Shown here: positions 43,088-52,541 of the stretch, piece after piece
How positions within the stretch are numbered: position 1 is the first letter of the stretch
How the letters are laid out: each line of letters opens with the position of its first letter
Assembly: GCF_001909055.1 (NCBI RefSeq)
Contig: NZ_LVWI01000114.1
Location: 1 to 64,000 of the forward strand
DNA: 64,000 nt
Origin: Paenibacillus helianthi
Lineage (GTDB): Bacteria > Bacillota > Bacilli > Paenibacillales > Paenibacillaceae
Direction of reading: 5' to 3'
Position numbers and translations under genes: made by a program
The notes under the pieces: model-generated
Database searches by the model: none
Told to the model about the DNA's origin: nothing
Seen by the model: only the letters and a program-made list of their open reading frames with translations

Positions 43088-43157
43088 CAAAGCCCCCCAT
43101 CAAAACCCTCTATCATAAATGACAGGGAAAGATAGATATTGAAGCTGGGGGGCTTTT
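43088..43157 (+). promoter_or_regulatory. Inverted repeat that covers the MerR ribosome site
   Basis: CAAAGCCCCCCA (43088-43099) pairs with TGGGGGGCTTTT (43146-43157), and the MerR start codon follows at once (43159). The only G-rich ribosome site is inside the right arm, so if transcription starts upstream of the left arm, the RNA would hide it; a start inside the loop would free it. Confidence 0.55.
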
Positions 43158-43158
43158 T

Positions 43159-43980
43159 ATGAAATATTCTATCGGAGAATTCGCCTCGATTCTGGGTGTA
43201 ACGGCGGATACCTTGCGGCTCTATGAGAAGCATGATATCGTGCACCCGATGAAAGATCAGCACAACAACTACCGTTATTTCAGTGATTTGGATGCCAGAA
43301 ACTTACTGTCGAGCCGGTGGTACCGGAGTATGCAGATTCCGCTGCAGGATGTAGCCGGGCTGATCAATGACGCGCCTGCGGAGCAGGTCATTCAGTCTAT
43401 TGCCGCCGCGCAGCAGCAGCTGGAAGAGGAAATCAGGCGCAGTGTTATGCTGCTGGAGAAGATCAGCGAGATTCATGCAGACCTGAGCCGGATCGGCGAC
43501 TCCTTTTATACCTGCCGGATCAAAGAGGTGCCGGGCATGTACCGCATCCAGCAGACGGACAAGAATCAGCTGCTGCAGAAGGAGTGCCTGAAACAGACGG
43601 TGCAGGCTTGGATGGAGCTGCTTCCCTTTACATTCTATACCTTCAGAATTGAAAATTCGGAGAATATTATGGGGACAGCAGAGCTGGAATATAGCTGGGG
43701 GCTTGCCTTGCTGGAGGAGGATCAGCGGAAGCTGGAGCTGTGCATGAATGAGACCGTGGAGTATATCGAGCCGTCCACCTGTATCTCCGCAGTCATTGCC
43801 AGCTCTTATGAGGAGGATCTGGGACGGGAGACCTTTCAGTTCATGCTGGATTATATCAGGGCAGAGGGCTACCATATCACCGGTGATATCCACGGCAAAA
43901 TCCTGTTCACGGAACGAATGGGCAGAGGAACTAAAACCTATCTGGAGATCAATATTCCATTTGAGAAAAATTTCACATAA
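43159..43980 (+). CDS. MerR-family transcriptional activator
   Basis: 273 residues. The N-terminal winged helix reads YSIGEFASILGVTADTLRLYEKHDIVHP, then NNYRYFSDLDARNLL, with a helical linker (about 80-115). A ~155-residue C-terminal sensor domain of GyrI-like character follows (FYTFRI, DIHGKILFTE). It is followed by a promoter of exact MerR architecture for the flavoprotein gene, its likely target. Confidence 0.85.
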   Translation: MKYSIGEFASILGVTADTLRLYEKHDIVHPMKDQHNNYRYFSDLDARNLLSSRWYRSMQIPLQDVAGLINDAPAEQVIQSIAAAQQQLEEEIRRSVMLLEKISEIHADLSRIGDSFYTCRIKEVPGMYRIQQTDKNQLLQKECLKQTVQAWMELLPFTFYTFRIENSENIMGTAELEYSWGLALLEEDQRKLELCMNETVEYIEPSTCISAVIASSYEEDLGRETFQFMLDYIRAEGYHITGDIHGKILFTERMGRGTKTYLEINIPFEKNFT

Positions 43981-43986
43981 CATTCA

Positions 43987-44017
43987 TTGACCTTGGTGCC
44001 GCACCAAGGTTTACACT
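43987..44017 (+). promoter_or_regulatory. MerR-type promoter with 19-bp spacer
   Basis: TTGACC (43987-43992), 19 bp, TACACT (44012-44017). The spacer contains the perfect inverted repeat ACCTTGGTG-CCG-CACCAAGGT (43990-44010). A 19-bp spacer with an internal palindrome is the hallmark of promoters activated by MerR-type DNA distortion. Confidence 0.85.
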
Positions 44018-44084
44018 CTGTGTGTATTCGGTGGCCCTTCCAGAGAGAAAGGGGCCTCCAACCAACCACACAGGGGGAAAACCA

Positions 44085-46076
44085 ATGCGCAAGCAAGCAC
44101 AGAGCAAAATGTTCATGTTATCCGTGTGTCTCGTCCTCATTCTGTCGCTGATCAGCGGCTGCAGCGGCAATAATGCTGCCGAGCCGGCCGCTTCCGTGAA
44201 GCCGTCTGCATCGCCCGAGGCGACTCAGCAGGCAGCGAATGATAACGAGGTGCCGGCTTCTTTTAAAGCAGGAACCTATAAGGCGGAGGCTGATGGCAAG
44301 GACGGAAAAATCCAGGTAGAGGTTACCCTGGATGCACAATCCAAGATCACCGATATTCAGGTGCTCAGCCAGAAGGAAACCGCAGGAATTGGCGTTGAAG
44401 CCATCAACAAGATCAAGGATGAGATCATCTCAGGCCAGACACTTGCGATTGATGCTGTCAGCGGGGCTTCTGAATCCAGCACAGCCATTCTGACCGCTGT
44501 AGAAGATGCAGTGAAGCAGGCAGGCGGCAACGTAGAGGCGTTCAAGTCCAGAACCGTAGCCAAAGCCGGTGAAGGCAAAACCGAGCAGCTGTCGGCCGAT
44601 GTTGTCGTTGTAGGCGCCGGAGCATCCGGTGTCTCGGCAGCGGTATCCGCAGCAGATAAAGGTGCCAAGGTCATAATTATTGAGAAAACAGCTACCATTG
44701 GCGGAGCAAGCAACCTGTCCTGGGCGGGCAAATTCTATAACTCTTCGGCGGCTGTAAGCAGCGGATTAAAGGTCAATGTGGAGAAGGAAATCGCCGACTG
44801 GATCGTTAATAACCACTGGAGAGTCGATGCGGCGGCGATCCGCCAGTATGTGACCAAGTCTGGTGAAACCTATGATTGGCTGAATAAGAAGGGCTACAAA
44901 ACAACCTTCATCAACTTCGCGGGAGAACAGCTGCATATGCTTCCGGCCTACGAAACACGCCAGCCCACACTGCGGGCGATGCTGGCTGCTTCAGTTGAGA
45001 AGGGCGGAGGACAGGTGATTACCGAAACGACCGCCAAGAAGCTGATTACAGGCGCTAACGGTGAAGTGACCGGTGTAGTCGCTGAGAAAGCCGACGGCAC
45101 AACGCTTGAGATTACCGGAAAAAGCATCATCATGGCAACCGGAGGCTATGCCGGCAACAAGAAAATGGTTAAGGAAGCGTTCGGCTTCGAAGGCGTCAAC
45201 GGGGGGCTGGGCCAGAATATCGGCGAAGGGCTGCAGATGTCCTGGGATGCCGGAGCCAAGGTTCCCGATAATTTTGGCGGCCAAATGCTGCATCAGACCC
45301 TGGCTAGAGCTACCGAGAAACTGAAGACGGAGTATAAGCCGTTTGAAGCCAGCTACCCGTTGATGCTCTCTTACCTGCCTACATTGATGAATGTCGGTCC
45401 TTCCGGAGCAAGATTCAGAGACGAGGCAGCTACGCTCACCTCTGTAGCCGCTGCTAACACAAGTGCTTTTAACGGAGCGTATCATTTGGTTATTGTCTCG
45501 CAAGCGCAGATCGATGCCTTGAAGGCCAAAGGGATGAACGGTGTAAAAGCGCCAGCTCTGCCGGGAATGCCGCCGGAATTCTATGCTTCTTTTGCAGATC
45601 AGTTCAAGCTGGACACGCCATGGAAGGATGCGGATCAAGTATTCGAATCCATGGTTGCAAACGGCGACGGCTATAAAGGCAGCACCATTGAAGAACTGGC
45701 TCAAAAAGCCGGGCTGGATGCAGAGGTCTTTGCCAATGACTTCAAACAGTACCAGGAAGCAACGAAAACCGGTGTGGATACGGAGTTTGGCAAAGCGAAG
45801 GAATACCTGGTGCCTATGGGAGACAGCGGTCCCTACTATGCAATCATCGCCGAAGTCAACAATCTGGGTTCGGTTGGCGGACTGCTGGTCAATACCAAGT
45901 TCCAGGTACTGAATGACAAACGTGTGCCGATCAAGGGGCTATATGCGGTTGGACTCGAATCCGAAGGTGTATTGTTCAATGACACTTATGTCGGCAACGG
46001 CGTGGGTCTGGGCTATTCCTTCACCTCCGGCCGTTTGGGCGGAGAGGATGCCGCAGCAGGTGCGGTGGCTAAATAA
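44085..46076 (+). CDS. Extracytoplasmic FMN- and FAD-containing reductase, fumarate/urocanate-reductase-like lipoprotein
   Basis: About 663 residues. A lipobox (LISGC, near residue 26) predicts lipid anchoring outside the membrane. An FMN-binding domain (about 40-125) ends with DAVSGASESS, which resembles the covalent FMN-attachment motif D-x-x-S/T-G-A-S/T. The FAD domain has VVVVGAGASGVSAAVSAADKG, the GGAS motif and substrate-binding segments (HMLPAYETRQPTLRAML). The architecture matches soluble fumarate or urocanate reductases that use external electron acceptors. The start is the ATG preceded by AGGGGG; an upstream frame overlaps the MerR promoter. It would need an electron donor and flavin transferase from elsewhere. 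Confidence 0.82.
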   Translation: MRKQAQSKMFMLSVCLVLILSLISGCSGNNAAEPAASVKPSASPEATQQAANDNEVPASFKAGTYKAEADGKDGKIQVEVTLDAQSKITDIQVLSQKETAGIGVEAINKIKDEIISGQTLAIDAVSGASESSTAILTAVEDAVKQAGGNVEAFKSRTVAKAGEGKTEQLSADVVVVGAGASGVSAAVSAADKGAKVIIIEKTATIGGASNLSWAGKFYNSSAAVSSGLKVNVEKEIADWIVNNHWRVDAAAIRQYVTKSGETYDWLNKKGYKTTFINFAGEQLHMLPAYETRQPTLRAMLAASVEKGGGQVITETTAKKLITGANGEVTGVVAEKADGTTLEITGKSIIMATGGYAGNKKMVKEAFGFEGVNGGLGQNIGEGLQMSWDAGAKVPDNFGGQMLHQTLARATEKLKTEYKPFEASYPLMLSYLPTLMNVGPSGARFRDEAATLTSVAAANTSAFNGAYHLVIVSQAQIDALKAKGMNGVKAPALPGMPPEFYASFADQFKLDTPWKDADQVFESMVANGDGYKGSTIEELAQKAGLDAEVFANDFKQYQEATKTGVDTEFGKAKEYLVPMGDSGPYYAIIAEVNNLGSVGGLLVNTKFQVLNDKRVPIKGLYAVGLESEGVLFNDTYVGNGVGLGYSFTSGRLGGEDAAAGAVAK

Positions 46077-46095
46077 GAAATAACGTTCAAGGGAA

Positions 46096-46120
46096 GGGGG
46101 AGCCGGCGGCTCCCTCTTTT
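46096..46120 (+). terminator. Terminator after the flavoprotein gene
   Basis: GGGAGCC-GGC-GGCTCCC followed by TCTTTT. Confidence 0.75.
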
Positions 46121-46206
46121 GCGTCTGCAGGCCTTTATAAGAAATCGTTCCGTTTCAGCCGATAAATAGAATAACTTGAACTTTATGAACCAAGGAGGAA
46201 GGCAGT

Positions 46207-46911
46207 ATGTATATTCCTATTACGGGAATCCAGGGCGTTTCTTTGACCCGGCCTCCACAGCAGCAGGAGTTCCACCCGTCTACCCCGGTTTCTGCGCTCA
46301 GTTTTAATGAAACCCTGGCAGCGGTTAATGCGGCAACGCAGGATCAGGCGGAGCGGATCAAGCGGAAATATGGGATTAAAGTGCGTATTCAGACCGTTTC
46401 CCCAGACGATAAAGAGCCGGAGCATTCCGGTATAAGTAGCGGGCAGGAAATGATCATTGCGCCAAACATCCTTCAGCAGATGGCCAAAGACTCTGCCCTG
46501 CGGAGTAAAGTGTATGGAACCATTGATCAGCATATTCATACGGATAAGAGGAGCCCGAACCCGCTGCAGCAGCTAAGTGGAGGGAAAACCTTGAGCCATA
46601 GTCTGATTATTCACACGGACGGTACGGTTACCGTAGGTTCTCTATGGGCCAGCCCGAAGGGAGCGGGGATCAGCAAACTTAAGGATGCAGAAAACCTGAA
46701 AGAACAGACAGAGGAGACAAGCGCGGCAGCGGAGAGGCGGCATGCCTGGGAGTCTGCGCTCCCTATTTTATCGAGAAAACTGCTGTCTGCTTCGGAAGCC
46801 TCGCTTCAGGGGGCAGAATCTGCACCGAACCCGGTAGACGGGGTAGCCGCACATGACTTCTTGCACCAGATTCAGCTGATGAGGGCCAGAAGATCCAACA
46901 AATTGCTGTAA
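46207..46911 (+). CDS. Hypothetical protein, unrecognised
   Basis: 234 residues with no signal peptide or membrane segment. The N-terminus is Pro/Gln-rich (MYIPITGIQGVSLTRPPQQQ), followed by a helical stretch (ATQDQAERIKRKYGIKVRIQTV) and a compact region with IIAPNILQQMAKDSALRSKV and SHSLIIHTDGTVTVGSLWAS, then a low-complexity helical tail. The 'I-A-P-N-I-L-x-x-M-A-x-D' phrase resembles DUF6033-like proteins, which I cannot confirm. RBS AGGAGG. Confidence 0.7.
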   Translation: MYIPITGIQGVSLTRPPQQQEFHPSTPVSALSFNETLAAVNAATQDQAERIKRKYGIKVRIQTVSPDDKEPEHSGISSGQEMIIAPNILQQMAKDSALRSKVYGTIDQHIHTDKRSPNPLQQLSGGKTLSHSLIIHTDGTVTVGSLWASPKGAGISKLKDAENLKEQTEETSAAAERRHAWESALPILSRKLLSASEASLQGAESAPNPVDGVAAHDFLHQIQLMRARRSNKLL

Positions 46912-46992
46912 AAGGCTCAAGCGAACAACCGCCTATTCTCCTGCATAGCATATAGCACCAACCTGCAGGGTGAAGAGAGGGCGTATGCAATA

Positions 46993-48414
46993 ATGGGCAT
47001 TCAGCTTACGGCGATACACTGGGTTTACCTGGTTTTTATTGTGTTCATTATTGCGCTGCTGATCCGGCGGCGTGATACGACGATGATCTGTGTGGCCGGG
47101 ATTTTTGCTTTGGGTTTGTTTGCTACAGAGACGCTCAGCGGCTCGGTATCAGGGATTTTCAACGCATTTGTCTATGCGACCAAAGAGCTGTTAGGGACCA
47201 TAATGATTATATCTATTATTGTAGCGATGAGCCGGATTCTAATGATTACTGGCATTAACGAGACCATGGTTGCCCCGCTTACCCGGTTTATTCGTACACC
47301 GGCAATGGCTTATTGGGGCATTGGACTTATTATGATGGTAACCTCTTTCTTCTTCTGGCCTTCGCCTGCTGTTGCGCTGGTGGGGGCGGTGCTGCTGCCA
47401 GTGGCTCTGCGGGTGGGGTTACCTGCACTTGGGGCCGCTGTAGCCATGAACCTGTTCGGTCACGGGATAGCATTGTCCGGAGATTATATTATTCAAGGCG
47501 CTCCGAAGCTCACCGCAGATGCTGCCGGTCTTCCGGTATCTAGTGTGATGGAAGCGAGTATCCCGCTGGTTCTTGTGATGGGGCTGGTAACCACCGTTGC
47601 GGCATTCTGGATGATGCGCCGCGACCAGAGGAACGGTACATGGAGAGATGGCCTGATTCCCCTTAAGGGCAGCACGGGCAGGCTGAGAGGGCCGGAGAGT
47701 GAAGGCGGGGAGGAACGGCCGGTTCTGCTGGACGCCCGGCTCCGGCAAGCGCTGGCTATCGCCATCCCGCTACTCTTCCTGCTCGACGTGGCGGCGATGT
47801 TCGCGCTGGGCCTGCAAGGCGGGGATGCCACAGCACTGGTGGGCGGCACTGCTGTACTGATTCTAATCTCGGTTACACTGATGGCCCACCGTAATCAGGG
47901 GCTGGAGAAAATCACTGCTTACCTGATTGAAGGCTTCACCTTTGGTTTCAGGGTGTTTGGACCAGTGATTCCCATCGCTGCTTTCTTCTATCTAGGCGAT
48001 TCGGCGTTCACTGAGCTGTTCGGCAAGGTGCTGCCGAATGGCTCACACGGCATCGTGAACGATCTGGGCGTAGCCCTCGCGGATCACGTGCCGCTGAACG
48101 GCGCAGTGGGAGCCGTGACGATGACGGCGATCGGTGCGATCACCGGCCTCGACGGCTCCGGCTTCTCCGGCATCTCGCTGGCCGGCTCGATTGCCCAGCT
48201 GTTCGCCGCCGCTATCCATTCCGGCGCGGCGACGCTGACCGCCCTGGGACAGGTGGCCGCCATCTGGGTCGGCGGCGGCACCCTGATTCCGTGGGCGCTT
48301 ATTCCTGCGGCTGCCATCTGCGGCGTCAGCCCCTTTGAACTGGCCCGGCGCAACCTGAAGCCGGTCCTGCTTGGCCTTATGGCGACTACGATCGTCGCCA
48401 TGTTCCTGGTTTAG
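46993..48414 (+). CDS. Probable permease of the ion-transporter (IT) superfamily
   Basis: 473 residues with about 12 hydrophobic segments and a polar loop of ~45 residues in the middle (about 205-250). Gly/Ser/Pro-rich re-entrant motifs occur in each half (FWPSPAVALVGAVLLPVALRVG, GLDGSGFSGISLAGSIAQL), as in IT-superfamily carriers for organic anions. The substrate is unknown. The 3' end overlaps the stop of the convergent DeoR gene by 4 bases. The start has GAGAGGG at a long spacing of ~13. Confidence 0.7.
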   Translation: MGIQLTAIHWVYLVFIVFIIALLIRRRDTTMICVAGIFALGLFATETLSGSVSGIFNAFVYATKELLGTIMIISIIVAMSRILMITGINETMVAPLTRFIRTPAMAYWGIGLIMMVTSFFFWPSPAVALVGAVLLPVALRVGLPALGAAVAMNLFGHGIALSGDYIIQGAPKLTADAAGLPVSSVMEASIPLVLVMGLVTTVAAFWMMRRDQRNGTWRDGLIPLKGSTGRLRGPESEGGEERPVLLDARLRQALAIAIPLLFLLDVAAMFALGLQGGDATALVGGTAVLILISVTLMAHRNQGLEKITAYLIEGFTFGFRVFGPVIPIAAFFYLGDSAFTELFGKVLPNGSHGIVNDLGVALADHVPLNGAVGAVTMTAIGAITGLDGSGFSGISLAGSIAQLFAAAIHSGAATLTALGQVAAIWVGGGTLIPWALIPAAAICGVSPFELARRNLKPVLLGLMATTIVAMFLV

Positions 48415-49202
48415 ATTTCACCTTGGGGATAGATCCACTGTACAGCCATTTTCTGTAATGGCGCCTTCCACTTGGGTGAAGGCGCCTGATCCGTTACGAT
48501 CATGTGGATTTCATCCAGATCGGCTATTTTGGCTACGGTACGCTTATCAATCTTAGAGGAATCGGCGACTACGATCGCCATCTCTGAGTTGCGGATCATT
48601 TGTCTTGTGAATACAGCCTTCTCGTAATCATAGCTTGTGATACCGTTCTCCAAGGAGACACCATCAACAGAGACAAAGGATTTATTCACATAGAAACCTT
48701 CCAGAACCTTCTCGGCGATCGGGCCGGATACCCGGAGATGCTTGGCGCTTACTTCACCGCCAATGAAGATAAGCTTCCCGTTGAACGTCCCGCGTTTTTG
48801 AAATTCAATGAGCAGCATAAGGGCAGGCACGGAATTCGTTAAGATGGTCAAATGCTGCTTGCCTTCCAGGCAATGAATGATTTGCAGCGCTGTGCTTCCT
48901 TCATCCACCACAATTACATCATTGTCCTCAATGAGTCCTGCGGCCAGGATGCCAATTTTGCGTTTAGCTTCAACATGAATGGCCTCTCTTTCCAGGAGAG
49001 GCGGCTCCACTTCAACCTTGAATTTAACCGCACCGCCATATACCTTTTTCAATTTATTCTCTTTCTCTAGCTCGTCGAGGTCTCTGCGGATCGTTTCAGT
49101 GGACACTTCGAACAGCAAAGAGAGCTCGTTTGCGATCACTTTACCTCTCTCATTCAGGAGAGTCATGATCGTCTCTTTTCTTTCTTCGCTGGCAAGAGAC
49201 AC
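48411..49202 (-). CDS. DeoR/GlpR-family repressor, probable regulator of the phosphonate operon
   Basis: 263 residues from a GTG start. The DeoR helix-turn-helix reads ERKETIMTLLNERGKVIANELSLLFEVSTETIRRDLDEL, and the effector domain of sugar-isomerase-like fold has VDEGSTALQIIHCL, LTNSVPALM and VVADSSKIDKRTVAKI. DeoR proteins sense phosphorylated small molecules. It lies in line with the phosphonate operon, separated from the ABC ATPase by a repeat element; AACAA-rich blocks in the operon's promoters are likely operators. Confidence 0.85.
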   Translation of the reverse strand: MSLASEERKETIMTLLNERGKVIANELSLLFEVSTETIRRDLDELEKENKLKKVYGGAVKFKVEVEPPLLEREAIHVEAKRKIGILAAGLIEDNDVIVVDEGSTALQIIHCLEGKQHLTILTNSVPALMLLIEFQKRGTFNGKLIFIGGEVSAKHLRVSGPIAEKVLEGFYVNKSFVSVDGVSLENGITSYDYEKAVFTRQMIRNSEMAIVVADSSKIDKRTVAKIADLDEIHMIVTDQAPSPKWKAPLQKMAVQWIYPQGEI

Positions 49203-49302
49203 CCTACCCTACCCCCTTCACGTTATGAACTATTATTATATCGGCTCTTCATTTAATAATAAAGGGCATTCATAACATCCTCAAGCACTCGTCTTTATCT
49301 AT

Positions 49303-49549
49303 ATAAGTTGAACTTTAGATTTTCATATTAGGATCTGGTCGTAACTGCGGGGAATGTTTGGACTTCCGGCCGCTGTTGTCTGCAGATTTCTTGATTTATA
49401 CCGCTGTTCGCGGTGGAAATCCGCAGACTGTTTATGCTTCCGATGCGAGCTTTCCTACGGAAAGCTTTCAGGCGGTCGCTATCGCTCCTACAGTTCCAAA
49501 CTTCCCCTCCGCACTCCTACCTTTTTTATGTTTTTTAAGTTCAACTTAT
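49303..49549. repeat. MITE-like repeat B with terminal inverted repeats
   Basis: Terminal arms ATAAGTTGAACTT (49303-49315) and AAGTTCAACTTAT (49537-49549) are perfect inverted repeats. Three nested stems follow: GGGGAATGTTTGGA (49349-49362) with 49495-49507; the 13-bp core 49378-49390 with 49416-49428; and an AGCTTTCC/GGAAAGCT hairpin at 49448-49466. The core shares CGCTGTTGTC...TTCGCGGTG with repeat A. It has no gene. Its right end supplies the stop codon (TAA at 49546-49548) of the ABC ATPase. Confidence 0.8.
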
Positions 49550-50661
49550 TTATATTGCAATAAATTGCGGCCGTTATCGTTCATATCGAACAGATGGAAT
49601 TTGTTCTCTTTGAATTTGATGTACACTTCATCACCAGACTCGATCTCCGCCTCATTGCCGGTCAACAGCCGGATCATCGTATCCAGCTTCCCTAACGGAT
49701 CAATCACTTTGACCAGCTTGCCGCTGCCCAGGTGCTCAACCAGATCTACCTTCATTTTAATCCTCTGATGATCCGTCGGAGAGCAAATCGCGATATCATG
49801 CGGCCTGATCCCGAACTTAACGGATTTCCCCATATGCGCTTTATCCAGTCTCCGGTCAGCCGGCAACAGATATTCGAAGCCTTCCGTAACGACTACCTGG
49901 TTGCCGTTCATCTCTCTGAGCTCTCCTTGAACAAGATTCATCGGCGGGTTGCCCAGAAAGCTGGCTACGAAAAGATTCACCGGATGGTTGAACAATTCAT
50001 GTGGAGGCGCGTATTGCTGAATCTGGCCGCCGTTCAGGATGGCGACCCGGTCGGATATGGCCAGCGCCTCTTCCTGGTCATGAGTCACAATAATGGTGGT
50101 CACTCCCAAATTCCGCTGAATCTTGCGGATCTCGTCCCGGACATCCAGTTTCAGGCGTGCGTCCAAATTGGACATGGGTTCATCCAGCAATAAGATTTCA
50201 GGATTTTTGGAGAGTGCCCGGGCCATAGCCACCCGTTGCTGTTGTCCACCGGACAATTGTGAGGGCTTGCGGTCAAGCAAGTGATCAATTTGCAGGATTT
50301 TACTCGTTTCTTTAGCCCGTTCATACGCTTCCTGCTTGGGAATCTTCCGTTCTCTTAGCGGAAAAGCGATATTATCTCTGACAGAGAGATGGGGATAGAG
50401 CGCGTAGGACTGAAACACCATGCCTATATTGCGGTCCTTGGGCTCCACATGATTGACCAATTTCCCGTTAAAGAGAATCTCTCCCGAAGTCGGCTTCAGC
50501 AGCCCCGCGAGCATCATAAGTGTCGTAGTCTTCCCGCATCCGGAGGGACCGAGCAGCGCTACGAATTCGCCTTTGTTAATTTCGAGATTCAGGCCGTCTA
50601 CCGCTCTGCCGCTGTCTTGCTTGCCATCGTATTCTTTTACAATATTTCTTAAGGTAATCAT
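49546..50661 (-). CDS. ABC importer ATPase, CUT1/MsmX-UgpC type
   Basis: 371 residues: Walker A GPSGCGKTT, signature LSGGQQQRVAMARAL, Walker B LLLDEPMSNLD, and a ~130-residue C-terminal beta domain (TOBE/OB-fold) as in sugar importers. The family energises uptake of carbohydrates and glycerol-3-phosphate. It overlaps the permease gene by 4 bases (ATGA). The final codons and stop lie in the end of repeat B, so the last few residues may have been altered by that insertion. Confidence 0.85.
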   Translation of the reverse strand: MITLRNIVKEYDGKQDSGRAVDGLNLEINKGEFVALLGPSGCGKTTTLMMLAGLLKPTSGEILFNGKLVNHVEPKDRNIGMVFQSYALYPHLSVRDNIAFPLRERKIPKQEAYERAKETSKILQIDHLLDRKPSQLSGGQQQRVAMARALSKNPEILLLDEPMSNLDARLKLDVRDEIRKIQRNLGVTTIIVTHDQEEALAISDRVAILNGGQIQQYAPPHELFNHPVNLFVASFLGNPPMNLVQGELREMNGNQVVVTEGFEYLLPADRRLDKAHMGKSVKFGIRPHDIAICSPTDHQRIKMKVDLVEHLGSGKLVKVIDPLGKLDTMIRLLTGNEAEIESGDEVYIKFKENKFHLFDMNDNGRNLLQYK

Positions 50662-51488
50662 ACTTGCTTAGCCCCTCCCAAGTTGACCTTCATGAATATC
50701 TTCTGGGTGAAAATGTAGAACAGAATGATGGGGAGTGTGTAGAATAATCCAATCGCTGTTATGAGGCCATAGTTCATAATCTGGTCCTCTTTGGTCACCA
50801 ACTTGGACAAGTAGCCGGCCAGTGTAAGCATATCGTCATTGAAAATAAGCAGTTTAAACAGGAACCATTCACCGTAAGCTCCGAGAAAGGAAAATACAGA
50901 TATAGCGCCAATCCCGGGCAGCACGAAGGGAACAAGTACTTTCTTGAACGCCCGATAGCGGGTGCATCCATCGACCATGGCCGCCCACTCAATATCCCAG
51001 GGCACCTCATCAAAGAACCCCTTCATAATATAGACCCGCCCAGGAAGGGAACCGGTAACCGCGACCAATAATACACCCGTATACGTATTGACCAGATTCA
51101 TTTGAACGAGGATGAAAAAGGTCGCGATAATGAGTGTGATCCCCGGGAAAGATCTCATCAGAAACAGAAATTTCATCGCAGATACTCTTCCTTTGAAGTC
51201 CAGCCTGGAGAAGGCGTATGCCGTCGGTACAGAGATGCAGACTTCGATCAGGACAATCAAAAAGGAATACACAAGGGTATTAAGTACAATAGGCCATATT
51301 AAGGGGAGCTTCACCCCGGCATATTCAACAGGCTCTGTGAAGAAAGAAAAGTTGTCGATTGAAAACTGCCCTGTCGTAAAATTCATCGTCGCTGCCAGGA
51401 AATACCAGATAATCATCGCGATAATCGGCAACGTAAATAATGTCATATAGGTGTGCACTAGCAACTTCTTAAGCGTACTGGTCGACAT
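50658..51488 (-). CDS. ABC importer permease, MalG type
   Basis: 276 residues with six membrane segments and the EAA loop EVPWDIEWAAMVDGCTRYRAFKKVLVPFVLPGI, where G in the DG position is conserved for the ATPase contact. Together with the next gene it forms the heterodimeric channel of a CUT1-type importer. It is 20 bp downstream of the MalF-type permease and coupled to the ATPase. Confidence 0.85.
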   Translation of the reverse strand: MSTSTLKKLLVHTYMTLFTLPIIAMIIWYFLAATMNFTTGQFSIDNFSFFTEPVEYAGVKLPLIWPIVLNTLVYSFLIVLIEVCISVPTAYAFSRLDFKGRVSAMKFLFLMRSFPGITLIIATFFILVQMNLVNTYTGVLLVAVTGSLPGRVYIMKGFFDEVPWDIEWAAMVDGCTRYRAFKKVLVPFVLPGIGAISVFSFLGAYGEWFLFKLLIFNDDMLTLAGYLSKLVTKEDQIMNYGLITAIGLFYTLPIILFYIFTQKIFMKVNLGGAKQV

Positions 51489-51508
51489 CAGACTGCCGCC
51501 TTCCCGGA

Positions 51509-52441
51509 TTAGTCTTCAATTCTTGAAGGTTTGATCATTTGGTCAAAATCAAATAACCGCAAAAAGAGTAGCGTTAGGATAAAAGAGATAATTACAACAA
51601 TCAGCGACACCGCTGCTCCATAGCCATAATATTTCAGATTGAAGGCCTGCTGATAAGCGTACAGGGACAAGGTTGTCGTATCTCTCATCGGACCGCCGTT
51701 TGTAAGTAGCATGATAAAGAAATAGGAGGATACAAAGCCGATCAGCTCCGAGATGGTAATATACATTAACGGCCACTTTAAGGTGGGCAAAATGATTTTC
51801 ATAATGACGGATTTCTCGCTTGCGCCGTCTACTCTTGCCGCTTTGTACAAGTCCTCGGGTATCGAGTTGATCGCTGCGGACAAGAGAATCATACCGCCGG
51901 ATATCGTGGACACGACAGTTGCCAGGATGACAATTCCCATTGCAGCCTTGGAGAACCAGGACACAGGATCGGACTCTACTCCCAGTTGAAGCAGGATGCG
52001 GTTGATTAGGCCACCCTCCGTAGGATCAAAGATATACTTCCAGAAGGTTACATAGACGACAGCGGGGATAATACTGGGAATGAGCCACAGCACTCTGTAG
52101 ATGACAGCCGTAATTTTTCCCTTGAGGAAGTACTGGGTGGCAATGGATATAATCAGTGCAAAGAGCAGGGAGACCGATAAGGACAGGATGGAGAAAATAG
52201 CTGTATTCCATAAAATAGCCGGAAGATTATAGTCTGAGAATACTCTTGTGAAATTTTGGAGTCCTACGAATTTCGGCTTCATCGACGCATTCAAATCCGT
52301 GAAGGACATGGCGATAGTTGCGATGGCCGGCAAGACAAAGAAAACAAGAACCAATGCCGCGAACGGCATGATGAAGAAATAAGGGTACATCTTCTTTTTA
52401 AACGGTTTTTTGTAGATAGGTTGAACTGTAGTGTGATCCAT
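51509..52441 (-). CDS. ABC importer permease, MalF/UgpA type
   Basis: 310 residues with six membrane segments. The N-terminus is basic (KKPFKKKMYPY) and the EAA loop reads SIPEDLYKAARVDGASEKSVIMKIILPTLKWP. It is the partner of the MalG-type permease. Located 100 bp after the solute-binding protein gene, in the same direction. Confidence 0.85.
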   Translation of the reverse strand: MDHTTVQPIYKKPFKKKMYPYFFIMPFAALVLVFFVLPAIATIAMSFTDLNASMKPKFVGLQNFTRVFSDYNLPAILWNTAIFSILSLSVSLLFALIISIATQYFLKGKITAVIYRVLWLIPSIIPAVVYVTFWKYIFDPTEGGLINRILLQLGVESDPVSWFSKAAMGIVILATVVSTISGGMILLSAAINSIPEDLYKAARVDGASEKSVIMKIILPTLKWPLMYITISELIGFVSSYFFIMLLTNGGPMRDTTTLSLYAYQQAFNLKYYGYGAAVSLIVVIISFILTLLFLRLFDFDQMIKPSRIED

Positions 52442-52541
52442 GCCGATCCTTCACCCGCCTTCATAATATGGAACAAGAGGAAACGGCTACGCAGTCCTAC
52501 AAAGGACGGTATCCGTTTCCCGTAGAGTGAATCCCAGGCTG

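Noticed and set aside
44022..44084. An upstream start for the flavoprotein reductase
   Set aside because: The extra codons lie on the MerR promoter start region and would precede the signal peptide; the ATG at 44085 has a good ribosome site.
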